Source: Solibacillus isronensis (GTDB taxonomy: Bacteria > Bacillota > Bacilli > Bacillales_A > Planococcaceae). Taken from it: a stretch of 64,000 nt of DNA. Below are positions 17,436-24,799 of the stretch, in pieces (position 1 is the first letter of the stretch; each line of letters opens with the position of its first letter). The DNA lies in NCBI RefSeq assembly GCF_900168685.1, contig NZ_FVZN01000014.1, positions 1,178,001 through 1,242,000 on the forward strand, read 5' to 3'. Position numbers and translations under genes: made by a program. The notes under the pieces were generated by a model. It made no database searches. It saw only the letters and a list, made by a program, of their open reading frames with translations, and had not been told where the DNA came from.

Positions 17436-17888
17436 AGAAACACCTCAAGATTATTTTGCTCTATTGATGCGGAAATATGTTCTTTTAATTTATTTCTACA
17501 ATTACCGGTGCTTTAGTACAACAAGGATTTTAAAAGTCTGCATATATGTTCCCAAATGATCGGCAGCTAAGACTATTACAAAGTCTTGGCTGCTTTTTAC
17601 TTTAATTTGGTTACCAAACGTCGCAAGGTAGTTTAGGCAAGAACTTTTAATTCTTTTAAAAAAACAATGGCATATTAAAAAATATAATTTTGAAACTAAA
17701 ATATTCCAATTTAACATAACAAGTTATAACAATTCTTAATTTCAACAAGAACGAATAACGTATCCAAAACATTAAATACAAAGGTACTAGTTTTTGATTT
17801 ATATGGTAAAATTAGATCGATTAGGAATATTTATGTAAAATGAATTTACTTCAAAATTAAAAGTATTAACAAGGGAAGTTGAAGAATT
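17436..17888. other. Gene-free 450-bp stretch containing an orphan terminator
   Basis: No plausible gene is seen. GCAGCTAAGACT (17563-17574) and AGTCTTGGCTGC (17582-17593) form a 12-bp stem followed by TTTTT on the plus strand: a strong terminator with no plus-strand gene ahead of it. This suggests a decayed gene or an unannotated short transcript starting at about 17450-17560. Confidence 0.55.
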
Positions 17889-18221
17889 ATGAACAAAAAG
17901 AATAGTTTGCTATTTTTTCTTACCTTATGTATCGAGGCAGTAATTACCTTTATTGTTGCAATTACGTTCTCAGTTCGATTTATTGAGATAATGGGAATTT
18001 TAGGTGCAGTATTTAGCGGATTGCTTTTTTTATTAACAAGTGGAGGAGGACCTTTTTCGGACTTCTTTACGGCGAGAAATGCTGGCATAACAGGAATTAT
18101 TCAAGAAAGAGAGAACTTTGTTTTTAAAAGAGGACCTGCGTTTTTCGCTTCCCTTGTTTTCTTTGGCATAGGATTGCTTTTCTTTATACTGCTAGTTAAT
18201 CGTGTCATTCCTCCCGCGTGA
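17889..18221 (+). CDS. Small membrane protein, possibly DUF3899 family
   Basis: 110 residues with four hydrophobic segments: about 6-27, 32-50 and two near the C-terminus (85-106). The middle has a conserved-looking GGGPFSDFFTARNAGITG loop. The length and loop are reminiscent of DUF3899 membrane proteins, but I hold this loosely. GGGAAGTTGAAG lies before the ATG. No operon partner. Confidence 0.6.
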   Translation: MNKKNSLLFFLTLCIEAVITFIVAITFSVRFIEIMGILGAVFSGLLFLLTSGGGPFSDFFTARNAGITGIIQERENFVFKRGPAFFASLVFFGIGLLFFILLVNRVIPPA

Positions 18222-18422
18222 TGAAAGAATGTAAAGTATTGTACTTATGCTAACGAGACTTCTGCTGAAGATCTTGTATTTTGGTTGGTTGAAAATACTC
18301 AAAACATTATTTTAGAGATAATCGCTATGGATAAAAAAATAGCAAATAAATACTGTACAAGATAGACAATCTTTTAACTTAATTGAAGAATTAATAAAAT
18401 AAGCTCCTTAAATAAAAGTCGA

Positions 18423-18462
18423 AAAAAGCAGGAATGTTGTTAAATCAACCTTTCTGCTTTTT
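18423..18462. terminator. Bidirectional terminator
   Basis: AAAAGCAG and CTGCTTTT flank an inner GTTG/CAAC stem, with A- and T-runs on both sides. It serves the minus-strand acetyltransferase gene. Confidence 0.65.
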
Positions 18463-18490
18463 CTATTGGTACAATTTTTTGAGACAACGC

Positions 18491-19024
18491 TTATTTCACA
18501 AAAATATGTGCATCGCAATAACAAATAGCTTTGCAGCTTGGGCAATCGACTTGATAGGGCTCGAAATAGCGCGGCATATAAATAAATGGTTCAAAACCCT
18601 GTGCTGTAAATTGTCGCTCAGCTGCCCAGCGGTTTGTATCGGATTGTACCCATCCAACCGTAACGATTGTTTTTGCAATCGGCTGTGCGGCTTCGAGGTA
18701 AGCACGTACTAGTTTTGTTCCTATTCCTTTTTTCCGCTCGTTTGGATGGACGACAAAATGACTTGTATAATAACTGATGCCCGATGCGGCCAGTTCCTTT
18801 AGCGATTGCAGCTCTTCATGAAAGTAGGGGAACTCCTTGTTGAAATCCTTTATTTCATAACCCGCAATATAACCGACAACTTCATCTAGCTCATTAACGG
18901 CTACATAACGAATGCCTCCAGCCTGATCGACTGTATCGGTCGTTTCTAATTCAAATGGTAAAAAATCATTGAGCAGTGCCGCAATTTGCACTGCATATTT
19001 CTTTTGATAAGGGTAAATATTCAT
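18491..19024 (-). CDS. GNAT-family N-acetyltransferase with a C-terminal cysteine cluster
   Basis: 177 residues. The acetyl-CoA binding motif A is visible as SHFVVHPNERKKGIGTKLVRAYLE, with the RxxGIG pyrophosphate loop. The substrate is unknown. After the GNAT fold the tail has four cysteines and a histidine (VDCPSCKAICYCDAH), a spacing that could bind a metal ion; this is unusual for simple GNAT proteins. Single gene. Confidence 0.78.
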   Translation of the reverse strand: MNIYPYQKKYAVQIAALLNDFLPFELETTDTVDQAGGIRYVAVNELDEVVGYIAGYEIKDFNKEFPYFHEELQSLKELAASGISYYTSHFVVHPNERKKGIGTKLVRAYLEAAQPIAKTIVTVGWVQSDTNRWAAERQFTAQGFEPFIYMPRYFEPYQVDCPSCKAICYCDAHIFVK

Positions 19025-19131
19025 CGGTGGACCTGCCTTCTCATGTTCGAATTTTAATATTTTAACATAATAAAGAGCATTATGTTATTACAGTGAGTGT
19101 TTCGACAGGTTAATCTATTTTGGAATAAAAA

Positions 19132-19153
19132 AATCCCTCAAAAAAGAGGGATT
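19132..19153 (-). terminator. Terminator of the FAD-dependent oxidoreductase gene
   Basis: AATCCCTC (19132-19139) pairs with GAGGGATT (19146-19153); the A-run to the left gives a U-run on the minus strand. Confidence 0.8.
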
Positions 19154-19166
19154 AAAGAGAGAAAAA

Positions 19167-20501
19167 TTATTCTTCTAAAATAAGTCGGGCTGCATTCTCA
19201 CCTGAAGTAACAGCTCCTTCCATCGTTGCGAAAAATGGTTGACGTGTATAATCACCAGCTAGAACAAGTCCTTTAATGGGCGTTTGTTGATCAGGACGTA
19301 AATGATCATAATTCGGTTCTAAGCTGTGAAAATCTTCAGGATGGCTGATTACGCGGTAATTAGTCAAACCTGTTTCCAGATCCAGCCCTAATTCTTTGCC
19401 GTCTTTCTGCACCTGTTCCAAAATTAGTTTATGGTCCATGTTGAGGAACTTTTCTGGTGGTGTCAAAATAATCGACATTCTGCCCGGTACGTGTTTAAAC
19501 GTAGTTCTGGACTGCTCGGCAAAGCTGGCAAGTGAAGTAAGGGGACCAAATGTTGTACGATCGACGGGAAGTACGGGCTGTTCAAACTCCATTTGAATAG
19601 TGACAGCAGGCATTGTCGGTAAACGGAAAATATTTTCGAAGAACGGATTGTTTTGAAAATGGCTCTTCAATATCTTTTTGGCCCCGCCTAGATTTGCAGC
19701 AATAACGACATGTTTTGCCATTAACTCCTGGCCGTCTTCCAATTGCACTCCTGTAACCGTATCCTGATCCATGACCAAGTTTTTCACAGGTGAATTTGTA
19801 CGGATAACGCCGTTGTTCTTAGTAATATGATGTGCAAGCGGATTAGCCAAAACCTCTGTCATCCCTCCAAGATATGAACCGATTCTCAACTTATAAAACC
19901 GGCTCACTCCGGGAAGGAAAAGACCGAAAAATACTTTTGCAGAGTATCTTTCAGGAGGCAGGAAAAATACGCCTGTACTCAAAGGGATAAGAAGATTATG
20001 CAATGCCTCTTCACTAATATTGTGCTTTTCTGCGAATTCCCTCAAACTGTATTGGTCCAATTCTTCTGGATTTTGAGTATATTGTAAAAATCCATCTGTG
20101 AAAAAGGGCACTAGTGCAAGTTTATCCCCAGGCGGCAGAATATCATTATTGCCGATAATCCCTTTTAACGTTTCTATCGGACCGAAAACCGGAGAAATTC
20201 CAAATGATTTGTTTTCCTTGCTTCCTTTTATACGGATATCGATTTGTTCTTCCCACTGGACGATGTCATCAACATCAACGCCAGCTTTTTTCAGTACTTT
20301 TGGTAAAGCCTTGTAATAGCCAATATGTCGATGTAAACCGGATTCGACTAACATCCCATCTTCATCCCATGAAGATGTCCTTCCCCCAATTACATGATTC
20401 ATTTCCAAAACAATTAAAGATTTTCCTTTTTCACTTAGTTCAAGGGCAGCCGTTAAACCAGCCAGGCCAGAACCTACAACAATGACATCAAACTTTTCCA
20501 A
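19167..20501 (-). CDS. FAD-dependent oxidoreductase (phytoene desaturase/amine oxidase-like)
   Basis: 444 residues from TTG 20501, chosen because AGGAGGGGG lies four to five bases upstream and the Rossmann fold begins at once (FDVIVVGSGLAGLTAALEL). The GGRTSSW segment after the second beta strand and the C-terminal LVLAGDYTRQPFFATMEGAVTSGENAA are typical of the flavin amine oxidase/phytoene desaturase superfamily. The substrate is not clear: no other carotenoid or heme biosynthesis gene is nearby, so a role in pigment formation would be a guess. Monocistronic with its own terminator. Confidence 0.83.
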   Translation of the reverse strand: MEKFDVIVVGSGLAGLTAALELSEKGKSLIVLEMNHVIGGRTSSWDEDGMLVESGLHRHIGYYKALPKVLKKAGVDVDDIVQWEEQIDIRIKGSKENKSFGISPVFGPIETLKGIIGNNDILPPGDKLALVPFFTDGFLQYTQNPEELDQYSLREFAEKHNISEEALHNLLIPLSTGVFFLPPERYSAKVFFGLFLPGVSRFYKLRIGSYLGGMTEVLANPLAHHITKNNGVIRTNSPVKNLVMDQDTVTGVQLEDGQELMAKHVVIAANLGGAKKILKSHFQNNPFFENIFRLPTMPAVTIQMEFEQPVLPVDRTTFGPLTSLASFAEQSRTTFKHVPGRMSIILTPPEKFLNMDHKLILEQVQKDGKELGLDLETGLTNYRVISHPEDFHSLEPNYDHLRPDQQTPIKGLVLAGDYTRQPFFATMEGAVTSGENAARLILEE

Positions 20502-20729
20502 TATTCCCCCTCCTAAAAATTGAAGTAAAGTATTGTTCCTATTCCCGAACAAAATCGTGGCAAACAATAATTAATCAGCATGGAAAGAAATTGTGAATTC
20601 CATACATACGATCTTTTTTTGTTTTTTTTAATTAAATAGGTGGCAGTGAACTTTCATTAATTGGGTATTTTTGATAATTGTAAATACAGAACACTTGTTC
20701 TATAATAAATGGAGAGAGAGGTGTAATGA

Positions 20730-20954
20730 ATGAGGGAACAATTAATTAAAGCGATGCAACAGAATCAAATTTTGGATATTATGTACATCGCCAAAGATCA
20801 GTCAATAACAAAGCGTCGAATAAAGCTAATTAAAATTTCCGGAGAACATGTGCAAGCATATTGTTTTTCCCGTCATGCAAAACGAAATTTTATTGTAGAT
20901 AATATTTTAGCCGTACATCCGGTAAATAAAAAAGCAAGAGGGTTAGAAGCATAG
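20730..20954 (+). CDS. Short WYL-domain-like protein
   Basis: 74 residues. The pattern LIKAMQQNQILDIMYIAKDQSITKRRIKLIKISGEHVQAYCFSRHAKRNF, here broken over about 50 residues, fits a stand-alone WYL-like beta-barrel (ligand-binding domain usually found at the C-terminus of transcription regulators), with no HTH. A purine-rich RBS precedes the ATG. Short WYL-like proteins of this size occur in Bacillales; function unknown. Confidence 0.6.
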   Translation: MREQLIKAMQQNQILDIMYIAKDQSITKRRIKLIKISGEHVQAYCFSRHAKRNFIVDNILAVHPVNKKARGLEA

Positions 20955-21063
20955 AATATATATATAACATTATCGAATATATAAAAGTATTATCATTTAT
21001 TTGATAATTTTGTGGAATTTTCTGACTATTTGTGTTATATTAAGAATAGGAGGTGAATAAGTG

Positions 21064-21195
21064 ATGCAAGCTTTAAAAAAAATGGGGGCAACAAACTTTT
21101 TTGAAAATATTGTGAAGAGTAAACCTAGATTAAACAAATTAAAATGTATGTATATAAAAAGAAAGGGAATTTCGGATTATGTTAAAACAAAATAA
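21064..21195 (+). CDS. Short basic protein of 43 residues, unknown function
   Basis: An ATG at 21064 (or GTG 21061 in frame) has a perfect AGGAGGTG (21048-21055) eight bases upstream. The frame of 43 codons encodes a lysine-rich protein (starts MQALKKMGATNFFENIV, ends GISDYVKTK) and stops seven bases before a strong terminator. A perfect SD, compact ORF and dedicated terminator suggest a real small gene. No family recognised. Confidence 0.6.
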   Translation: MQALKKMGATNFFENIVKSKPRLNKLKCMYIKRKGISDYVKTK

Positions 21196-21201
21196 ATAAA
21201 G

Positions 21202-21236
21202 CCCTCCACTTTTAATTTGTGGAGGGTTATTTTTTT
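21202..21236 (+). terminator. Terminator after the 43-residue ORF
   Basis: CCCTCCAC (21202-21209) pairs with GTGGAGGG (21219-21226), followed by TTATTTTTTT. Confidence 0.85.
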
Positions 21237-21275
21237 GCACAGAAATAAGTGTGGGTTGCAGCTATTCTTGTGAAG

Positions 21276-22040
21276 TTATTCTTTAGAAGATTTTGTTGAG
21301 CCATTTGATAAAAACCAACCAGCGATTGCGATTGCAATTAACACTCCATAAAATATTAGTTTCCACTCAAGGGAATGGGCAAACTCATAAGAAATGACAC
21401 CTACATCCGGATGACTTAAAGTTAATACCGCAAGTTTGACACCAACCCATCCGACAATTACAAATGCTGCAATTTCTAGTCCTGGTTTAGATTCAAGTAG
21501 TTTCACAAAGAAGTTTGCAGCAAACCTCATAATGATTAATCCGATTAATCCCCCTGCAAATATGACAAGGAATTTTCCGCCGTCCATGCCGCCAATCTGT
21601 GGTAAATCCGTATTAGGCAGCGTCATTGCAAGAGCTACTGCTGCTAAGATTGAATCAACCGCAAATGCTATATCCGCCAATTCGACCTTAATTACAGTAC
21701 CCCAAAAACCAGATTTTTTCTGTTCTTTTTCCTTTTTTGGTCCTTTATTTTTAAAGTATAGTTTCCTTATAATGTGATTGATCGCTATAAATAATAGATA
21801 TAGAGCACCAATAGCCTGGACCTGCCATACATCTACAAGAAACGTTATGATAAATAAAGAAGCGAAACGGAAAATGAAGGCACCTGCTAGACCATAAAAT
21901 AGAGCCTTTCGCCGTTCTTTTTCAGGTAAATGTTTAACCATTATGGCTAAGACGAGGGCATTATCTGCAGCAAGCAATCCTTCCAAGCCGATTAACAATA
22001 ATAATACCCACCCATACTCGAGTAACAAAGAGATATCCAA
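21276..22040 (-). CDS. TerC-family integral membrane protein
   Basis: 254 residues from TTG 22040, with AGGGGG nine bases upstream. About seven membrane segments; the family signatures GLEGLLAADNALVLAI and ELADIAFAVDSILAAVAL carry the intramembrane acidic residues. TerC proteins are linked to tellurite resistance and, in Bacillus subtilis (MeeF/MeeY), to manganese export that metallates secreted enzymes. The same window encodes a Mn-type CDF exporter. A 9-5-9 palindrome lies in the leader. Confidence 0.88.
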   Translation of the reverse strand: MDISLLLEYGWVLLLLIGLEGLLAADNALVLAIMVKHLPEKERRKALFYGLAGAFIFRFASLFIITFLVDVWQVQAIGALYLLFIAINHIIRKLYFKNKGPKKEKEQKKSGFWGTVIKVELADIAFAVDSILAAVALAMTLPNTDLPQIGGMDGGKFLVIFAGGLIGLIIMRFAANFFVKLLESKPGLEIAAFVIVGWVGVKLAVLTLSHPDVGVISYEFAHSLEWKLIFYGVLIAIAIAGWFLSNGSTKSSKE

Positions 22041-22066
22041 TTATATTCCCCCTAACTGCAATAAAA

Positions 22067-22089
22067 AAATGATAAATAAATTATCATTT
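22067..22089. promoter_or_regulatory. Palindrome in the terC leader, candidate metalloregulator site
   Basis: AAATGATAA (22067-22075), 5-nt spacer, TTATCATTT (22081-22089). It lies just downstream of a possible -10 (TATACT on the minus strand) and 27 bp from the start codon. The half-site resembles Fur-type TGATAAT, but the spacing differs from the 7-1-7 Fur box; it could also act as a weak terminator because a U-run follows on the minus strand. Confidence 0.45.
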
Positions 22090-22362
22090 ACGGTGAGTAT
22101 ACCCCGATTTAATTTTGATAAGCCTTCATAGGATATACAAAATCAGTAACTTTGAAAAACGTTTATTATAATATTGCTGAAAAGGTTTTCTATTGGGGAG
22201 AGGGATATTTATATTATTTATAAAAGGGAGATTGTAGTGTTAGAAAAAGGGATTTCACAAAACAGGCACATAGTTCATTGGTATTCAATGAACTATATGC
22301 AATAAATCGATATTAACTCAAATTCAATTAGAAGCGAAACATTATGTAATCCTTCATTTTAA
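22090..22362. other. Intergenic stretch with a hairpin and a very short possible ORF
   Basis: TAGTTCATTG and CAATGAACTA (about 22270-22294) form a 10-bp stem. A 22-codon GTG frame starting at 22237 has AAAAGGGAG seven bases upstream and runs through the hairpin to TAA. This is too little to call a gene; I see nothing else here. Confidence 0.3.
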
Positions 22363-22527
22363 TTAAGCGGCAATATCCGAATACTTATTAAGTAATTCAT
22401 CCAGTTCCTGACTGCAATTCACGACTTCCGGATGAGTGAATCCTAAATCATTTGCTTTTTTGTACATTAGTTTTCTTTTTGTCTCAATTCGTAGTTTTAG
22501 TAGCTTTTTTAATAGTAAAAATTTCAT
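22363..22527 (-). CDS. Spo0E-like sporulation regulatory aspartyl-phosphate phosphatase
   Basis: 54 residues. The sequence has the Spo0E family signature: a helix with YKKANDLGFTHPEVV followed by NCSQELDELLNKY; SQELD is the conserved catalytic-face motif. Family members dephosphorylate Spo0A~P and so restrain entry into sporulation. A GAAGGGAAA Shine-Dalgarno lies before the ATG. The presence of this gene indicates a sporulating lineage. Monocistronic; about 325 bp separate it from the divergent bacilliredoxin gene. Confidence 0.85.
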   Translation of the reverse strand: MKFLLLKKLLKLRIETKRKLMYKKANDLGFTHPEVVNCSQELDELLNKYSDIAA

Positions 22528-22852
22528 TGATAAATTTCCCTTCAGTAGTAGTTGGTAGGTTTAAACTTTTGTTAAAATAAAATGACAACTGTTTCATCCT
22601 ATCTTATTTCGGAAGAGATATATGTCGAAACATGCTAAAAAAGCATAATTCAATAATTTGTAAAATATAAAAATTATATACATAAATGAAATACTTTATA
22701 TTTGACTAAACTTAAAATGTATGATTATTCATTCGGATTTTGTGAGTAGAAGACCATTCGAAAATAGTAGAAATCCAATTTTTGTACAACTCGTAATTTC
22801 ATTGATATAATGAGCGTTGTGAATACATATAAACAGAAAGAGGTTATGAAAA
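22528..22852 (+). promoter_or_regulatory. Intergenic region with the bacilliredoxin promoter
   Basis: TTGTAC (22782-22787), an 18-bp spacer and TATAAT (22806-22811) form a good sigma-A promoter 42 bp before the bacilliredoxin ATG. The rest is AT-rich and holds no supportable gene. Confidence 0.65.
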
Positions 22853-23287
22853 ATGACAAATGCTTATGATGAATATATGCGTCAAGTAACACAGCCAATG
22901 CGTACAGAACTTGAGAGCGCAGGCTTTACGCAATTAACAACGGCAGATAGTGTACACGAATTTATGGCTGAAACAAAGGGAACAGCTTTAGTCGTAATCA
23001 ATTCAGTTTGTGGTTGTGCGGCAGGTCTAGCACGTCCTGCTGCTCGTGAAGCAGTAGCAGATGTGAAACCGGATCAGCTAGTAACAGTATTTGCTGGTCA
23101 AGACCCGGAAGCGACTGCAGCAATGCGCGGATACTTTGATGAAGTGCCGCCAAGCTCACCATCAATGGCGATTTTAAAAGATGGTCAATTAGCTTACTTC
23201 ATTCCACGTGATCAAATCGAAGGTCATCCAATGGAACAAATCCGTGATCATTTATCAGATGTGTTAAAACAAGTATGTGCCGAGTAA
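22853..23287 (+). CDS. brxB: Bacilliredoxin (BrxA/BrxB family)
   Basis: 144 residues with the diagnostic CGC motif at 53-55 (INSVCGCAAG) in a thioredoxin-like fold, plus PPSSPSMAILKDG. Bacilliredoxins remove bacillithiol from mixed disulfides on proteins after oxidative stress. BrxA (YphP) and BrxB (YqiW) are close paralogues; the symbol here is tentative. Its last 13 bases overlap the start of a methyltransferase gene, so the two are co-transcribed. Confidence 0.88.
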   Translation: MTNAYDEYMRQVTQPMRTELESAGFTQLTTADSVHEFMAETKGTALVVINSVCGCAAGLARPAAREAVADVKPDQLVTVFAGQDPEATAAMRGYFDEVPPSSPSMAILKDGQLAYFIPRDQIEGHPMEQIRDHLSDVLKQVCAE

Positions 23288-24060
23288 CGATTGTCACAAC
23301 TGCAGGCAGACCGGACGAGCAATCGCTTCAGTTAGTTGAATTTGCTAGTAAGGAGCTGCAGGCAAAAATTGTTCCGCGCCAAAAACGTTCGGTTCGTAAG
23401 CTTTCCGAAGTGTACGATGCCAATGTCATTGTTGCGGGAAAAAATCGTTTTGAATACTATGCGAAAGGTGCCGAGGCGCCTTTCTTTTTTCATCCAAACT
23501 CTGCCGCATTTCGTCTGAAACGTGTCGCTCGCGGTGAAGTCGAACCATTGCTTACTGCTTGTGCACTGCATAAAGGGGATACATTTTTGGATTGTACCCT
23601 TGGGATCGGTGCTGACAGCTTATTGGCTGCTTATGTTGTAGGTGAAAAAGGTAAAGTGATCGGTGTAGAAGCGGATAAAAATGTGTCGTTTATTGTAAAA
23701 ACAGGGATGCAAAATTATGATACGACAGAACTTCCTTTAACTGCGTGCATGCGAAATATCGAAGTGGTTTATTCCACGGCTCTGGAATATTTAAAGAATC
23801 AAGAAAATGACAGCTTTGATGTCGTCTACATGGATCCGATGTTCGAGGAAGTCATTGAAGAATCAACGAATTTTGAAGCGCTGCGCTATGCCGGAAAGCA
23901 CCTGACATTGACTGATGAATGGGTGGCTGAAGCAAAACGTGTAGCGAAAAAGCGCGTCGTGTTAAAGGCACACTATAAATCGGACTGGTTTGAAAAATAC
24001 CAGTTTCAGCGTGATGTACGAATAACAGCCAAGTTTCATTATGGTGTGTTTGAAAAATAA
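23275..24060 (+). CDS. Class I SAM-dependent methyltransferase, RsmJ/YpiP-like
   Basis: 261 residues. After an N-terminal domain of about 80 residues the SAM-binding core is seen: GDTFLDCTLGIGADSLLAAYV (motif I), VIGVEADKN (motif II), and DVVYMDPMFEE (motif IV, DPMF), which resembles the rRNA methyltransferase RsmJ and Bacillus YpiP. The target is likely RNA, not proven. ATG 23275 lies inside the end of the bacilliredoxin gene. A terminator follows at once. Confidence 0.78.
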   Translation: MCRVTIVTTAGRPDEQSLQLVEFASKELQAKIVPRQKRSVRKLSEVYDANVIVAGKNRFEYYAKGAEAPFFFHPNSAAFRLKRVARGEVEPLLTACALHKGDTFLDCTLGIGADSLLAAYVVGEKGKVIGVEADKNVSFIVKTGMQNYDTTELPLTACMRNIEVVYSTALEYLKNQENDSFDVVYMDPMFEEVIEESTNFEALRYAGKHLTLTDEWVAEAKRVAKKRVVLKAHYKSDWFEKYQFQRDVRITAKFHYGVFEK

Positions 24061-24098
24061 AACGTTGGGGGTTCTTTTAGAGAACTACAACGTTTTTT
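24061..24098 (+). terminator. Terminator of the bacilliredoxin-methyltransferase unit
   Basis: AACGTTG/CAACGTT outer stem with inner GTTCT/AGAAC, followed by TTTTTT. Confidence 0.8.
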
Positions 24099-24111
24099 CT
24101 TTATGCTTTAC

Positions 24112-24128
24112 ATACCCCTTATAGGTAT
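24112..24128. promoter_or_regulatory. CsoR operator upstream of csoR
   Basis: ATACCCCTTATAGGTAT matches the Cu(I)-sensor CsoR box (TACCC..GGTA type inverted repeat). It lies 35 bp before csoR and implies autoregulation of csoR-copZ. Confidence 0.85.
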
Positions 24129-24162
24129 GATAATCTGAAATCAAGTAAGGGGGATTGATCGA

Positions 24163-24489
24163 ATGATTCATGAAAACGATAGTCTATTGGAAACACATGA
24201 AGAAAGCTGTCGTAAAAGTCATCATCCTGAACCGATAAAAAAAGATTTAACGACGAGATTAAATCGAATCGAAGGGCAAATTCGCGGAATTAAAGGCATG
24301 ATTGATAAAGACGTGTATTGTGATGATATCATTACACAATTATCGGCAACACAATCGGCTTTAAACAGTGTCGCAAAAATTTTGCTTGAAGGTCATTTAA
24401 AGGGCTGTGTCGTAGATCGTCTAAATGAAGGAGATACAGAAGTTTTGGACGAGCTCGTCGTAACTATTCAAAAAATGATGAAAAAATAA
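24163..24489 (+). CDS. csoR: Copper-sensing transcriptional repressor CsoR
   Basis: 108 residues, all-helical DUF156 family. The Cu(I) ligands Cys53 (VYCDD), His78 and Cys82 (EGHLKGC) are all present, and RLNRIEGQIRGI is the DNA-binding helix 1. Apo-CsoR represses; Cu(I) releases it. The N-terminal extension is His/Cys-rich (ESCRKSHHPEP), which could also bind metal. copZ follows after 13 bp. CsoR boxes lie before csoR and before copA. Confidence 0.92.
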   Translation: MIHENDSLLETHEESCRKSHHPEPIKKDLTTRLNRIEGQIRGIKGMIDKDVYCDDIITQLSATQSALNSVAKILLEGHLKGCVVDRLNEGDTEVLDELVVTIQKMMKK

Positions 24490-24502
24490 GGAGTGTTCAA
24501 GT

Positions 24503-24709
24503 ATGGTAAATGTAACGTTAAATGTTAATGGTATGTCTTGCGGTCATTGTGTGAAATCTGTAGAAACTAGTGTTGGCGCATTAGCTGGTGTACAGGAAGT
24601 AAAAGTGGATCTTGCTGAGAAAAAGGTATCGGTTGCGTATAACGAAGATACTGTTACTGTTGAGCAGATCAAAGAAACGATTGATGAACAAGGTTATGAC
24701 GTTGTTTAA
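24503..24709 (+). CDS. copZ: Copper chaperone CopZ
   Basis: 68-residue heavy-metal-associated domain with GMSCGHC (Cys13, Cys16) near the N-terminus. It shuttles Cu(I) to CopA. It is the second gene after csoR and ends at its own terminator, so copA is transcribed separately from a second CsoR-controlled promoter. Confidence 0.92.
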   Translation: MVNVTLNVNGMSCGHCVKSVETSVGALAGVQEVKVDLAEKKVSVAYNEDTVTVEQIKETIDEQGYDVV

Positions 24710-24727
24710 GTATTGTGGTATTGATTC

Positions 24728-24757
24728 AGGTTCTCTACTATAGAGAACCTCTCTTTT
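24728..24757 (+). terminator. Terminator between copZ and copA
   Basis: AGGTTCTCTA (24728-24737) pairs with TAGAGAACCT (24741-24750), followed by CTCTTTTT. Confidence 0.85.
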
Positions 24758-24768
24758 TACAAAATTTT

Positions 24769-24785
24769 ATACCCCCTTGAGGTAT
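24769..24785. promoter_or_regulatory. CsoR operator upstream of copA
   Basis: ATACCCCCTTGAGGTAT is a second CsoR box, 15 bp before the copA start, close in sequence to the one before csoR. Confidence 0.85.
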
Positions 24786-24799
24786 GAAGAGGTGAGAAT

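Noticed and set aside
18224-18365. Open frame reading TSAEDLVFWLVENT near its middle
   Set aside because: Protein-like, but has no start codon or RBS and begins at the previous stop; not enough to call a pseudogene.
22041-22260. Manganese (yybP-ykoY) riboswitch ahead of the TerC gene
   Set aside because: Looked for because TerC genes often have one; the conserved core is not visible.
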